In this document: one piece after another, positions 13,285 through 19,347 of the stretch
How positions within the stretch are numbered: the first letter of the stretch is position 1
How the letters are laid out: each line of letters opens with the position of its first letter
Virus record (IMG/VR): IMGVR_UViG_3300031951_001010
Location: 1-27,223 of that record
Length of the DNA: 27,223 nt
Origin: a virus
Direction: 5' to 3' (one strand)
The notes under the pieces: model-generated
What the model saw: only the letters and a program-made list of their open reading frames with translations
What the model was told of the DNA's origin: nothing
The model's database searches: none
Translations under genes and position numbers: made by a program

Positions 13285-14006
13285 AGTTTAGGCATTTCTA
13301 GTTTTTCTAGTTTATTAAAAACATGCTCATACGGAACTGGTTTCCAACTTGGATCAATATTTTTATAATTTTTTAGCAACCATTTATGGTTTACCTCATT
13401 ATGATTATAATGATTAAACCAAGATTTTGATATTGGCAAATCTTTATTTTCAAAATGGATATTTTCTCCTGGAGAAAAAGCAGAAAGGTCTAATATAACT
13501 TTTGATGACCATTTTTTAGTATCTATATCAAAAGTTTTACTACAGTCAAAAATTGAAGAATACTTCCATCTATCGTCATATTTTTTTTGTAAAATTCTAC
13601 TCTCATAAAACTCTTCTTTTTTTACTATAAACTCATCAATATCTATAAAAGCGCAAAGTCCTTCTTTCACTTTTGCTGCAAAATCAATACAGGCTTCTAT
13701 TTGTCCATAAGTTATTTTTCCATCATGTACTGGCTTCCATTCAATTTTTGTGACTGGATAATTTTTAAAAATTTTATTTTCTTTTTCAAGAGCTTCATCT
13801 AATGATATATTAATTTTTTGTCCGTATTTGTTTACTGAGTGCTCAGATAAATTTTGTCTAATTGGGTCATGAATAAATTTGCTACCAGTATTATCATAAA
13901 GAAAAAAGTGATCTATTCCAATATATAAGTGGTATTTCAGCCAGTCCTCTATAAAAAATATATTTTCTTGTGGTAAATAGACAGTTTGAATGTATGTGCT
14001 TTGCAT
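13281..14006 (-). CDS. GT92-like glycosyltransferase
   Basis: A 241-residue protein. ENIFFIEDWLKYHLYIGIDHFFLYDNTGS is the N-terminal signature of GT92-type (DUF23) transferases, followed by the acidic metal site in CAFIDIDEFIV. The C-terminal part has several His/Trp motifs (SWFNHYNHNEVNHKWL). GT92 enzymes of animals add galactose; the donor of the phage enzyme is unknown. Its start shares a base with the stop of the methyltransferase upstream (TAATG), so both genes form one operon with a leaderless first gene. Confidence 0.78.
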   Translation of the reverse strand: MQSTYIQTVYLPQENIFFIEDWLKYHLYIGIDHFFLYDNTGSKFIHDPIRQNLSEHSVNKYGQKINISLDEALEKENKIFKNYPVTKIEWKPVHDGKITYGQIEACIDFAAKVKEGLCAFIDIDEFIVKKEEFYESRILQKKYDDRWKYSSIFDCSKTFDIDTKKWSSKVILDLSAFSPGENIHFENKDLPISKSWFNHYNHNEVNHKWLLKNYKNIDPSWKPVPYEHVFNKLEKLEMPKL

Positions 14007-14557
14007 TATTTATTAAAAAACATAATTGTGTTTTTGATCCACAGCGGAGGCATCTTTTCTCTTACTATGGCGGTTGTTTCAACATCAAAAACCCAACCAC
14101 GCTTTGTAACCTCTGAAATAATGTAGTCGTTATTCTGACAATTAATATGTCCCATGCCACCTTGTCCCACAATTGCCCAGGACAAAATAATATTTTTTGT
14201 TGCAGACTTTGTAATGTTATCAATAAAAATTTGTTCAAATTCTTTTGGAATGTGCTCTCCAACCTCAATAGAAATAACTAAATCAACTGGGGGCATGTCA
14301 AAAGGCTCAACCAAATCTTTTTTAATAACATTTTTAAAAGAAACATCGATAATATGCCCTTCAAACCCAGTAGCTGCAATTTTAGGATTATATTTTGTTA
14401 TTTCATGTAAGTAATCTCCATTTCCACAGCCAAAATCATATACGCTTTTTATGTTATTTTTTTTTATATGTGCAATAATTTCTTTAGAAAGTTCTGGTAT
14501 AAAGACATGTACCTCATTTTCTTCTATCCAAAATCCAGTGGGAGATATAATATTCAC
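14006..14557 (-). CDS. Class I SAM-dependent methyltransferase
   Basis: A 183-residue protein with motif I DFGCGNGDY (about residues 41-49), the acidic residue after strand 2 (GFEGH), and motif IV-like DLVISIEVGEHI. It transfers a methyl group from S-adenosylmethionine. Linked to glycosyltransferases, it may methylate a sugar or lipid-linked glycan; DNA methylation is less likely as no DPPY/NPPY-type motif is present. Start is GTG 14557, 7 bases after an extended -10 box, so leaderless. Translationally coupled to the GT92-like gene. Confidence 0.8.
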   Translation of the reverse strand: MNIISPTGFWIEENEVHVFIPELSKEIIAHIKKNNIKSVYDFGCGNGDYLHEITKYNPKIAATGFEGHIIDVSFKNVIKKDLVEPFDMPPVDLVISIEVGEHIPKEFEQIFIDNITKSATKNIILSWAIVGQGGMGHINCQNNDYIISEVTKRGWVFDVETTAIVREKMPPLWIKNTIMFFNK

Positions 14558-14564
14558 AATAATT

Positions 14565-14573
14565 ATTGTACCA
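14565..14573 (-). promoter_or_regulatory. Extended -10 promoter (TGG-TACAAT), leaderless
   Basis: On the minus strand TACAAT at 14565-14570 preceded by TGG. Seven bases lie between it and GTG 14557, so transcription should begin on or next to the start codon of the methyltransferase gene. Confidence 0.6.
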
Positions 14574-14586
14574 TAAACACGTATAG

Positions 14587-14660
14587 TAGAACAGGTAGGA
14601 CTTGAACCTACGATGACCGAATTATGAGTTCGGGGCTTTAACCAACTAAGCTACTGTTCC
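14587..14660 (-). tRNA. tRNA with anticodon CAT (Met or Ile2)
   Basis: Read on the minus strand: acceptor GGAACAG pairs CTGTTCT, anticodon stem CGAA/TTCG with loop CTCATAA giving CAT, T-arm GTAGG-TTCAAGT-CCTAC. CAT could mean elongator Met or lysidine-modified Ile for AUA codons; sequence alone does not settle it. It ends the thyX operon region. Confidence 0.9.
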
Positions 14661-14666
14661 AAAATA

Positions 14667-14786
14667 TTATTTAGGATTAATATCTACAAAAATTGTTCTA
14701 GTATCGGTAAGAATATTTGTAATAATTTGTTGTATCATATTACTATTATCAACTGGGTACTCCTGATCAAACTGCTTTTCGTTCAT
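14667..14786 (-). CDS. 39-residue micro-gene of unknown function
   Basis: ATG 14786 is preceded by a near-perfect ribosome binding site (GGAGGA, 6-7 bases away) that overlaps the end of the upstream micro-gene, and the two genes touch (TAA directly before ATG). The peptide starts MNEKQFDQEYPVDNSNMIQ and ends in NPK; it is helical and acidic at the start, with no Cys and no membrane segment. It is the last protein gene before the CAT tRNA. The strong SD argues for real translation. Confidence 0.6.
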   Translation of the reverse strand: MNEKQFDQEYPVDNSNMIQQIITNILTDTRTIFVDINPK

Positions 14787-14900
14787 TTATCCTCCATTTG
14801 GATATGCATTACCTGGCCAACAATAATAGCATCCCTGCTTCCATGCAAAATAATTTACAGCTAAAAATATAAGAGCTAAGATAACAAATAATGGCTTCAT
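14787..14900 (-). CDS. 37-residue membrane micro-protein
   Basis: Starts MKPLFVILALIFLAVNYFAW, a single transmembrane segment or signal anchor, then a short outer tail with CYYCWPGNAYPNGG. The two Cys may form a disulfide or bind metal. AAGGAATAA at the end of thyX is the ribosome binding site, 5 bases from the ATG. It lies between thyX and another micro-gene in one operon. No known family, but order and spacing support a real gene. Confidence 0.6.
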   Translation of the reverse strand: MKPLFVILALIFLAVNYFAWKQGCYYCWPGNAYPNGG

Positions 14901-14905
14901 ATTGT

Positions 14906-15595
14906 TTATTCCTTAAATATAGCAGAATATGTATGTGGAAATGATTCTTTTACAATTTGTTTTACAGCTTCTGCATATTCTCTAATTTCAAATTGTGCAT
15001 CGTTTGGAATCCTCTGTTGTAAAAAATTAATAATGGCTTGTAGACTGGCTGTCCATCTCCATCGAACATACATTCCATAGGCTGGTAAGAATAGTCTGGC
15101 AATTTCTGGTGCTACACCCAGTTGCAAAGCATCTTCATACATTTTTTTAGCCATAAGAGTTAGGTCATAGAGATTGTTTGTAAGTTTACCACCAATATCT
15201 ATTGGAAGTGGTTCGCCAGAACCCTGTTTAGAGTTTTCTGGCTTGCTTCTCCATTGACCACCTTTGGGAAGATAAAACTCTTCATTCTCTGTAATGTATC
15301 TACGAGATGATTCATTCCATCCATTTTGATCATCAATATGACTAGATGCTACTACATATTTCCACCATTGTCTTGCAACAAAAAGTGGAGCATAAACTTC
15401 AAAAGTAATGGTAGCATGTCTAAATGGAGAGGTATGTTCTTCTCTAATTAAAAAGTTAAGTAACTTTGCGTCTTTATCAGAAAATTCTAAAGACTCCTTA
15501 TCATATGAAACTCTTGCAGCATTTACTATTGATAGATCGCTGCCCATTTTATCTGCTAGTTTTACATAGCCTTTATCTAAAACATTAATTTTCAT
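14906..15595 (-). CDS. thyX: Flavin-dependent thymidylate synthase ThyX
   Basis: A 229-residue protein that makes dTMP from dUMP with FAD, NADPH and methylene-tetrahydrofolate. Family marks are NAARVSYDKES (25-35), HTSPFRHATITFEV (54-67) and the end of the ThyX motif, NESSRRY (94-100). The usual RHR of the motif reads KYV (79-81, in ARQWWKYV), and a few extra residues (SSHIDDQNGW) precede NESSRRY, a variant I associate with phage enzymes. C-terminal WRWTASLQAIINFLQQR matches the dUMP-binding helix. ATG overlaps the previous stop (ATGA). It supplies thymidylate for A+T-rich phage DNA. Confidence 0.88.
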   Translation of the reverse strand: MKINVLDKGYVKLADKMGSDLSIVNAARVSYDKESLEFSDKDAKLLNFLIREEHTSPFRHATITFEVYAPLFVARQWWKYVVASSHIDDQNGWNESSRRYITENEEFYLPKGGQWRSKPENSKQGSGEPLPIDIGGKLTNNLYDLTLMAKKMYEDALQLGVAPEIARLFLPAYGMYVRWRWTASLQAIINFLQQRIPNDAQFEIREYAEAVKQIVKESFPHTYSAIFKE

Positions 15596-15708
15596 TTTTT
15601 ATGTTCTGCTTTCATATGTCTTGAGAGTGTGTCGTGAGCAAATATTCCCCATCTTAACTCTGTTTCTTTATAACAGACTGGACAAACTACCACCCTTTTT
15701 GGCTCCAT
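15592..15708 (-). CDS. 38-residue zinc-finger micro-protein
   Basis: The peptide carries CPVCYKETELRW followed by HDTLSRHMKAEH, giving a C2H2-type pattern (two Cys, then two or three His about 18-24 residues later). Such a finger could bind DNA or RNA. Its stop overlaps the thyX start by 4 bases (ATGA), so it is coupled to thyX and may regulate it or simply share its expression. No good SD is seen upstream; the previous micro-gene ends 9 bases before. Confidence 0.55.
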   Translation of the reverse strand: MEPKRVVVCPVCYKETELRWGIFAHDTLSRHMKAEHKK

Positions 15709-15717
15709 ATACTTAGT

Positions 15718-15828
15718 TTACAGCATATCTTCGTTTTTGTCAATTTCATCTGACATAAAAGATAGGAATGCAAAGAGACCCAAAACAATTGCAAATGGTG
15801 CTAACAAAAAGAATAAAAAATCAATCAT
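15718..15828 (-). CDS. 36-residue membrane micro-protein
   Basis: Starts MIDFLFFLLAPFAIVLGLFA: one transmembrane helix, then a short acidic cytoplasmic tail (SDEIDKNEDML). The ATG shares a base with the stop of the nuclease gene (TAATG), a sign of coupled translation. It is one of four micro-genes in the thyX operon. No family recognised. Confidence 0.55.
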   Translation of the reverse strand: MIDFLFFLLAPFAIVLGLFAFLSFMSDEIDKNEDML

Positions 15829-16274
15829 TAAATACCGTCTCCATAATTCCAAAATTGTTTAATAAGATATGTTATGTCTCTTTTATATCTTACCTCATTA
15901 ATGATACCACTTTTTAGGGCAGTATTAATCATCTCTTCAGAATATGATCCTGGTTTTGGCTCTGATGAAAAATAAACTACATAATAGATTGACGGATCTT
16001 TGGTTTTGATTAGTGCAGCATTAGCTATAGCTTTTTTAACATTGTCTGTCCTTTTTGCCCCAGGTCTTTTTTTAAATCCTCGTTGACCACCCTTTGCTTC
16101 TACATATTCTAAAAATATTCCGTTATTGCCTGCTATAAAATCTACTTCGCATCCAGTACCCTCAACATGATAGTCACGATGGTAGATATCAAACCCTCTG
16201 TCTACAAGATCCATTTCAACGATAGTTTCATACTCATCGCCAGTTTTCTTACTTTCAGATTGAAAACTGCTCAC
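15828..16274 (-). CDS. PD-(D/E)xK nuclease-like protein
   Basis: A 148-residue protein with the core TGCEVDFIAGNN...LEYVEAKGG: Asp45, then Glu59-x-Lys61, spaced as in PD-(D/E)xK nucleases such as Mrr- and Hjc-type enzymes. An early Glu in a helix (ETIVEMDLVDRGFD) fits the family. It may cut or resolve phage DNA or act as a restriction-type enzyme. Its start overlaps the end of the preceding gene by 4 bases, so both come from the leaderless promoter at 16505-16533. Substrate unknown. Confidence 0.72.
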   Translation of the reverse strand: MSSFQSESKKTGDEYETIVEMDLVDRGFDIYHRDYHVEGTGCEVDFIAGNNGIFLEYVEAKGGQRGFKKRPGAKRTDNVKKAIANAALIKTKDPSIYYVVYFSSEPKPGSYSEEMINTALKSGIINEVRYKRDITYLIKQFWNYGDGI

Positions 16275-16498
16275 TTGTTTTTCTCTACAACTTCGTTTAG
16301 CCCCCTAGCAATATCAGCACAAACCATAAAAGCTTTCCTTGTTTGTCTGCTTTTTGCTTTTCCGTGGGTAGCCCAAACTTCATATGTATACTCTATATCC
16401 ATAGCAATTTGTTCTCGTATTTCTTTCACTGTAAATACAATAAAGTCCCATACTTGTTGCTTTTGTTCGTCAGTTAGTTCTTCTGTCCAGTTAGCCAT
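16271..16498 (-). CDS. Small helical protein heading the thyX operon
   Basis: A 75-residue, all-helical, charged protein (ELTDEQKQQVWDFIVFTVKE; CADIARGLNEVVEKNK). A TGG-TATGAT box with a TTGCAA -35 at 17 bases lies 6 bases before the ATG, so the mRNA should be leaderless. It overlaps the nuclease gene by 4 bases and leads the row nuclease, micro-proteins, ThyX, micro-proteins, tRNA-CAT. Close coupling to a nuclease could mean a partner or inhibitor, but this is only positional. No family recognised. Confidence 0.62.
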   Translation of the reverse strand: MANWTEELTDEQKQQVWDFIVFTVKEIREQIAMDIEYTYEVWATHGKAKSRQTRKAFMVCADIARGLNEVVEKNK

Positions 16499-16504
16499 AT
16501 ATAC

Positions 16505-16533
16505 ATCATACCAGACAAAAACTTTTATTGCAA
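16505..16533 (-). promoter_or_regulatory. Promoter TTGCAA-N17-TGG-TATGAT, leaderless (thyX operon)
   Basis: Minus strand: -35 TTGCAA at 16528-16533, 17-base spacer ending in TGG, -10 TATGAT at 16505-16510, six bases before ATG 16498. Confidence 0.75.
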
Positions 16534-16538
16534 CAATT

Positions 16539-16547
16539 TGATATAAT
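16539..16547 (+). promoter_or_regulatory. Extended -10 promoter (TGA-TATAAT), leaderless
   Basis: TATAAT at 16542-16547 preceded by TGA, six bases before ATG 16554. It is divergent from and almost back to back with the thyX operon promoter; the -35 box of one lies beside the -10 box of the other. Confidence 0.7.
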
Positions 16548-16553
16548 AAACTA

Positions 16554-16742
16554 ATGGAACATTGTACTCATAAAAATATTAGACCAATAGTTTATACTTT
16601 TATGAATAAAGATATTATTGATAAAATCTATCAAAATGTAGTGATTTATGGTGGGGCAATAAAAAATGCAGACTCTCCAGATTGGTTTTGTTTAGATTGC
16701 TTAGAAGAGCTTTATGATAGAGAAATAGACTATTTAAACTAA
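16554..16742 (+). CDS. Small CxxC protein
   Basis: A 62-residue protein with Cys4 and His6 near the start (MEHCTHKNIRPIVY) and WFCLDCLEELYDRE near the end. Together they could form one zinc site with the CHKN pattern seen in small zinc ribbons. The mRNA should be leaderless. It lies alone on the plus strand between two minus operons and its end overlaps the 28-residue minus micro-gene by 4 bases. Possibly a small regulator; family not recognised. Confidence 0.62.
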   Translation: MEHCTHKNIRPIVYTFMNKDIIDKIYQNVVIYGGAIKNADSPDWFCLDCLEELYDREIDYLN

Positions 16743-16825
16743 ATTATTCCAATATCGTCTAAATCATCAATCTGATCATCAATATCTCGTTGTATTGGAA
16801 AAATATCTTTAACTAAAGAATTCAT
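16739..16825 (-). CDS. 28-residue acidic micro-gene (tentative)
   Basis: ATG 16825 opens a 28-residue acidic peptide (MNSLVKDIFPIQRDIDDQ then DDLDDIGII). TATAAT on the minus strand ends 7 bases before the ATG, matching the leaderless arrangement used by other genes here. The promoter lies in the last codons of the SGNH gene. Its end overlaps the plus gene by 4 bases. Short length makes this uncertain. Confidence 0.4.
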   Translation of the reverse strand: MNSLVKDIFPIQRDIDDQIDDLDDIGII

Positions 16826-16826
16826 A

Positions 16827-17462
16827 CTATATATTATATAATGATTTTAAATGTAAAAATAGTTTATTAGACAATTCTTTTGATAAATGTGAACCATCCA
16901 TGCTTTCCTCTTTCATTAGTTCATCTGTTTTTGTAATATTATAGGAAACACGAACTGGGGCATCTAAATTATTTTTACTACATTCTTCTCTTAAAGATTT
17001 AACAAAACGATTTTGCATAGCCATTCTTTCTTCTATCGTTCCTTTTCGGCCCCAAGGAATCATGTCGTAATCAAAATATGTATACGCAAATTCTGATCCT
17101 TCCATTATGACATTAGACTGAGGAACTGGTTCTATAAAATGTATTTTACATTTTTTTGTTTCAAAAAAATTTAATGTTTTTTCTACATATGTTTTTGCTA
17201 ATAGCTCTGGATTATCATGTTCTACTAAATGAATTCTTATATCAACTTCACCAAAAAATGGTAAGATTACCCAGCTATCATCAATCAATGCGTATACTTC
17301 TTCAAATTTTGATCCACCATTAGCATATTCAAAACTATAGCATGGCCTTCCAGAATAGGTTAATATATGCACACCATCTTGAAAAAATAAATCATGCTCC
17401 ACTTTTTTATCTATTAAATAGCCAGTATGTGAATCTCCAATAACTAACATATTTTTAATCAT
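16827..17462 (-). CDS. SGNH/GDSL-type hydrolase
   Basis: A 211-residue protein starting MIKNMLVIGDSHTGYL: GDSH (9-12) is block I with the catalytic Ser11. EVDIR near residue 72 fits the block III area, and DGSHLS near residue 190 supplies the Asp-x-x-His pair of block V. Such enzymes remove acetyl or acyl groups from sugars and lipids; in this sugar block it may edit O-acetylation of a surface glycan. GGGGGAG 9 bases upstream is a strong ribosome binding site. No signal peptide, so it is cytoplasmic. It follows a possible 40-residue Cys peptide with an 8-base overlap. Confidence 0.75.
   Translation of the reverse strand: MIKNMLVIGDSHTGYLIDKKVEHDLFFQDGVHILTYSGRPCYSFEYANGGSKFEEVYALIDDSWVILPFFGEVDIRIHLVEHDNPELLAKTYVEKTLNFFETKKCKIHFIEPVPQSNVIMEGSEFAYTYFDYDMIPWGRKGTIEERMAMQNRFVKSLREECSKNNLDAPVRVSYNITKTDELMKEESMDGSHLSKELSNKLFLHLKSLYNI
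16833..16838 (-). promoter_or_regulatory. -10 box of the 28-residue micro-gene
   Basis: Minus-strand TATAAT 7 bases before ATG 16825, placed in the final codons of the SGNH hydrolase gene. No -35 box is clear. Confidence 0.35.
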
Positions 17463-17577
17463 TTATTAACTCCCCCGTTAACTCTATTTCCTCATATCCA
17501 CATCTAGAACAAACAATACGAATTATATTTTCATAATCTGAATTTATCTTTATAATGAATGATGTGTGAATATGCAC
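17455..17577 (-). CDS. 40-residue CxxC peptide (tentative)
   Basis: A GTG at 17577 opens a frame that ends 8 bases inside the SGNH gene. The peptide includes NIIRIVCSRCGYEEIELTGE, half of a zinc ribbon. It lies between the terminator of the small RNA and the SGNH gene, and a TAAAAT box 8 bases before the GTG could give a near-leaderless mRNA. The overlap with the next start supports translation, but the GTG start and length leave doubt. Confidence 0.38.
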   Translation of the reverse strand: MHIHTSFIIKINSDYENIIRIVCSRCGYEEIELTGELIND

Positions 17578-17605
17578 AATACACTATTTTACAACCAATT
17601 TTATT

Positions 17606-17705
17606 TAAAAATTAAGAAGGGCCACCAAGACAGAAAGGGGATCTCAGTGGCCCAAAGCGCCCTAATTAGAAAGGGCGACCTCTTCGCCAGAAAGGGGGGC
17701 GAAGT
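17606..17705 (-). ncRNA. Predicted small RNA with three anti-Shine-Dalgarno hairpins
   Basis: Read on the minus strand from about 17705. Hairpin 1: CTTCGCC (17704-17698) with GGCGAAG (17688-17682), loop CCCCTTTCT. Hairpin 2: CGCCCT (17677-17672) with AGGGCG (17663-17658), with CCCTTTCTAATT running from stem into loop. Hairpin 3: GGGCCAC (17653-17647) with GTGGCCC (17625-17619), 21-base loop with ATCCCCTTTCTGT, then TTCTTAATTTTT as a terminator. Each copy of CCTTTCT equals the 3' tail of 16S rRNA and complements the AGAAAGG sites of early genes. C-rich loops recall the actinobacterial 6C RNA, which has two such hairpins; common origin is not shown. The transcript start fits the perfect promoter upstream. 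Confidence 0.72.
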
Positions 17706-17712
17706 ATATATA

Positions 17713-17741
17713 ATTATACACGAAACATATTGCTTTGTCAA
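17713..17741 (-). promoter_or_regulatory. Perfect consensus promoter of the small RNA
   Basis: Minus strand: TTGACA at 17736-17741, 17-base spacer, TATAAT at 17713-17718. The -35 box contains the TGA stop of the zinc-ribbon gene. Start is predicted at 17706 or 17705, one base before hairpin 1. Confidence 0.88.
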
Positions 17742-17920
17742 TCATGGATGTCTAAAGGTGTCGGGGCAGTGATAAAACATCCGCAATCCCTACACTCTGC
17801 ATCATCAAGCAGGTAGCTAGAAATCTCATATGTATCAGGATCAAACTCTACAGTTACCCTAAGTAGCATAGAGCCACAGCAGGGACAAATCGGAGTTGGA
17901 ATACCTCTTAGATCTACCAT
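17738..17920 (-). CDS. Zinc-ribbon protein, leaderless, upstream of the small RNA
   Basis: A 60-residue protein with two CxxC knuckles: CPCCG (residues 12-16) and CRDCG (43-47), typical of a small zinc ribbon that can bind nucleic acid or protein. The middle is acidic. A perfect consensus promoter ends 6 bases before the ATG, so it should be expressed strongly from a leaderless mRNA. Its stop codon lies in the -35 box of the small-RNA promoter, so protein and RNA form a compact cassette with the same promoter quality. Possible partner or regulator of the RNA by position only. Confidence 0.75.
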   Translation of the reverse strand: MVDLRGIPTPICPCCGSMLLRVTVEFDPDTYEISSYLLDDAECRDCGCFITAPTPLDIHD

Positions 17921-17926
17921 ATAATA

Positions 17927-17955
17927 ATTATATATTGTGTAGTATTAATTGTCAA
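17927..17955 (-). promoter_or_regulatory. Perfect consensus promoter TTGACA-N17-TATAAT, leaderless
   Basis: Minus strand: TTGACA at 17950-17955, 17-base spacer, TATAAT at 17927-17932, six bases before ATG 17920, which puts the transcript start on the start codon. Confidence 0.9.
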
Positions 17956-17959
17956 GTAC

Positions 17960-19333
17960 CTATCTGTAATTGTTCATATTAACCATTGGCATTGATGTTA
18001 TAAAGGTGTCAAAATTATTCTCATACTCAAGAGGTATCCTTACTGATCCATTTATTTCTGTCCAAGAAAGTGGGTAGTTATTATTTATAAAATCTGGATT
18101 TACATGTTCAGTAAAGCTTTCATGTATACCACCACTAACCTGATATGGATGTAATGCAGGATTATTTTCTAAGTCTTTATATTTATCATCAAGAATTTTG
18201 TGAATTCTTATCAGCCAGTCATAGGCAAATTTAGTTTTTGGTTTAAATATAAAATGTCCTCCGCCACCAATTTTTCTATGGTTTTTCTTTAAAGCTTCAT
18301 ACATATCTTTATCGTCTTTCCAGATGCTTCCTAATAACTCAAAATCTGGAACCCCACAACTTATAGCGTCCTTATTACTTAAAAATAGTTCATTAAAATA
18401 AAGATTCCAATCAAACCCATGGTCTTTTATATCTGAATATCCCTCTCCATAAAAATACATCATATAAGCTCTTGCATAATCACTTTTATGTACGCTTGAT
18501 AAATATTTAAATGCTGGATGAATTTTAATTTCTTCATTTTCATAAGATTGAAACTGATCTGCGTTTAATAAGACTATATTAACATTGCTATTATTTATCA
18601 TTGAATCAATACATCTTTTTCTATTTTCTGTTATATCTTCATCAAACCAAAACATATAAATATTTCTATTATTTTTTAAAACTTCACAAAAGATATGTGT
18701 TACTCTTAATTTTTCATGAAATTCTTCTTTTGGATTAAATCCAGTGTATATAAAACGTATTTGATCATCAAACGCAATTTTTAAATTCATTTTTGACAAG
18801 GTTGCATAAAGAACTTTGTCTTCATATACGCCCTCTTCATATCTTACATTGTCAAATATATATCTTTTTATTGCTGATGTTCCTGGTATGAGGTTGGTTT
18901 CATTATTTTCTTTATTACCGTATAGCCTTAAATCAAGGCAATCTTCTTTTGGATAATAATTTTTCCCAGAAGGTTTTTCAAAAAAAGAAAAAGCATGAAC
19001 ATCCGCAGAATAGTCTAAATTATCTAAATAATTTGGATTTACAATGTCGTCTAAATCTGAAGCGACAACCCAATCACACAATGACTCTTTTATTGCGGCA
19101 TTTCTAAATGATGCAACACTTCTATATGACGAATTACCATGCTTTATTTTATTGTAATCTAAAATTATATTTTTAATATTTTTATTATTTAAAAACGAGG
19201 TATCTATTTTAACATCAGAAACAATAATAATTTCATCTGGTTCAGTGTTAAATTTATTAACATACATAGACCATTGTTGACCATACTTTTCCCAGTATCC
19301 ATTAAAAGAAACAGTGTATAGAGTTATAGACAT
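17960..19333 (-). CDS. Two-domain glycosyltransferase
   Basis: A 457-residue protein, about twice the size of its neighbours. The N-terminal half (1-220) is a GT2-like GT-A domain: LYTVSFNGYWEKYGQQW, then WVVASDLDDIVNP with the Asp-x-Asp-Asp metal site. The C-terminal half (225-457) starts NIYMFWFDED, with KSDYARAYMMYFYGEGYSDI, as in capsular-polysaccharide sugar transferases of the Gly_transf_sug type. The fusion could add two sugars in sequence. It follows the 19348-20049 gene by about 14 bases without a clear SD. No signal peptide. Confidence 0.78.
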   Translation of the reverse strand: MSITLYTVSFNGYWEKYGQQWSMYVNKFNTEPDEIIIVSDVKIDTSFLNNKNIKNIILDYNKIKHGNSSYRSVASFRNAAIKESLCDWVVASDLDDIVNPNYLDNLDYSADVHAFSFFEKPSGKNYYPKEDCLDLRLYGNKENNETNLIPGTSAIKRYIFDNVRYEEGVYEDKVLYATLSKMNLKIAFDDQIRFIYTGFNPKEEFHEKLRVTHIFCEVLKNNRNIYMFWFDEDITENRKRCIDSMINNSNVNIVLLNADQFQSYENEEIKIHPAFKYLSSVHKSDYARAYMMYFYGEGYSDIKDHGFDWNLYFNELFLSNKDAISCGVPDFELLGSIWKDDKDMYEALKKNHRKIGGGGHFIFKPKTKFAYDWLIRIHKILDDKYKDLENNPALHPYQVSGGIHESFTEHVNPDFINNNYPLSWTEINGSVRIPLEYENNFDTFITSMPMVNMNNYR

Positions 19334-19347
19334 TTTTTATAACTATC

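Noticed and set aside
14587-14660. tRNA gene as a phage attachment site
   Set aside because: No integrase gene and no second copy of a tRNA end are seen in the window.
17551-17556. Plus-strand TATAAT that could start a rightward RNA over the hairpins
   Set aside because: The -35 region is weak and the predicted start does not meet a hairpin, whereas the minus strand has a perfect promoter whose start coincides with hairpin 1 and a proper U-rich end.
17566-17772. Plus-strand open frame of 68 codons across the small-RNA locus
   Set aside because: It runs antisense through three hairpins and a perfect minus promoter, overlaps the zinc-ribbon gene, and has no protein-like composition or SD.
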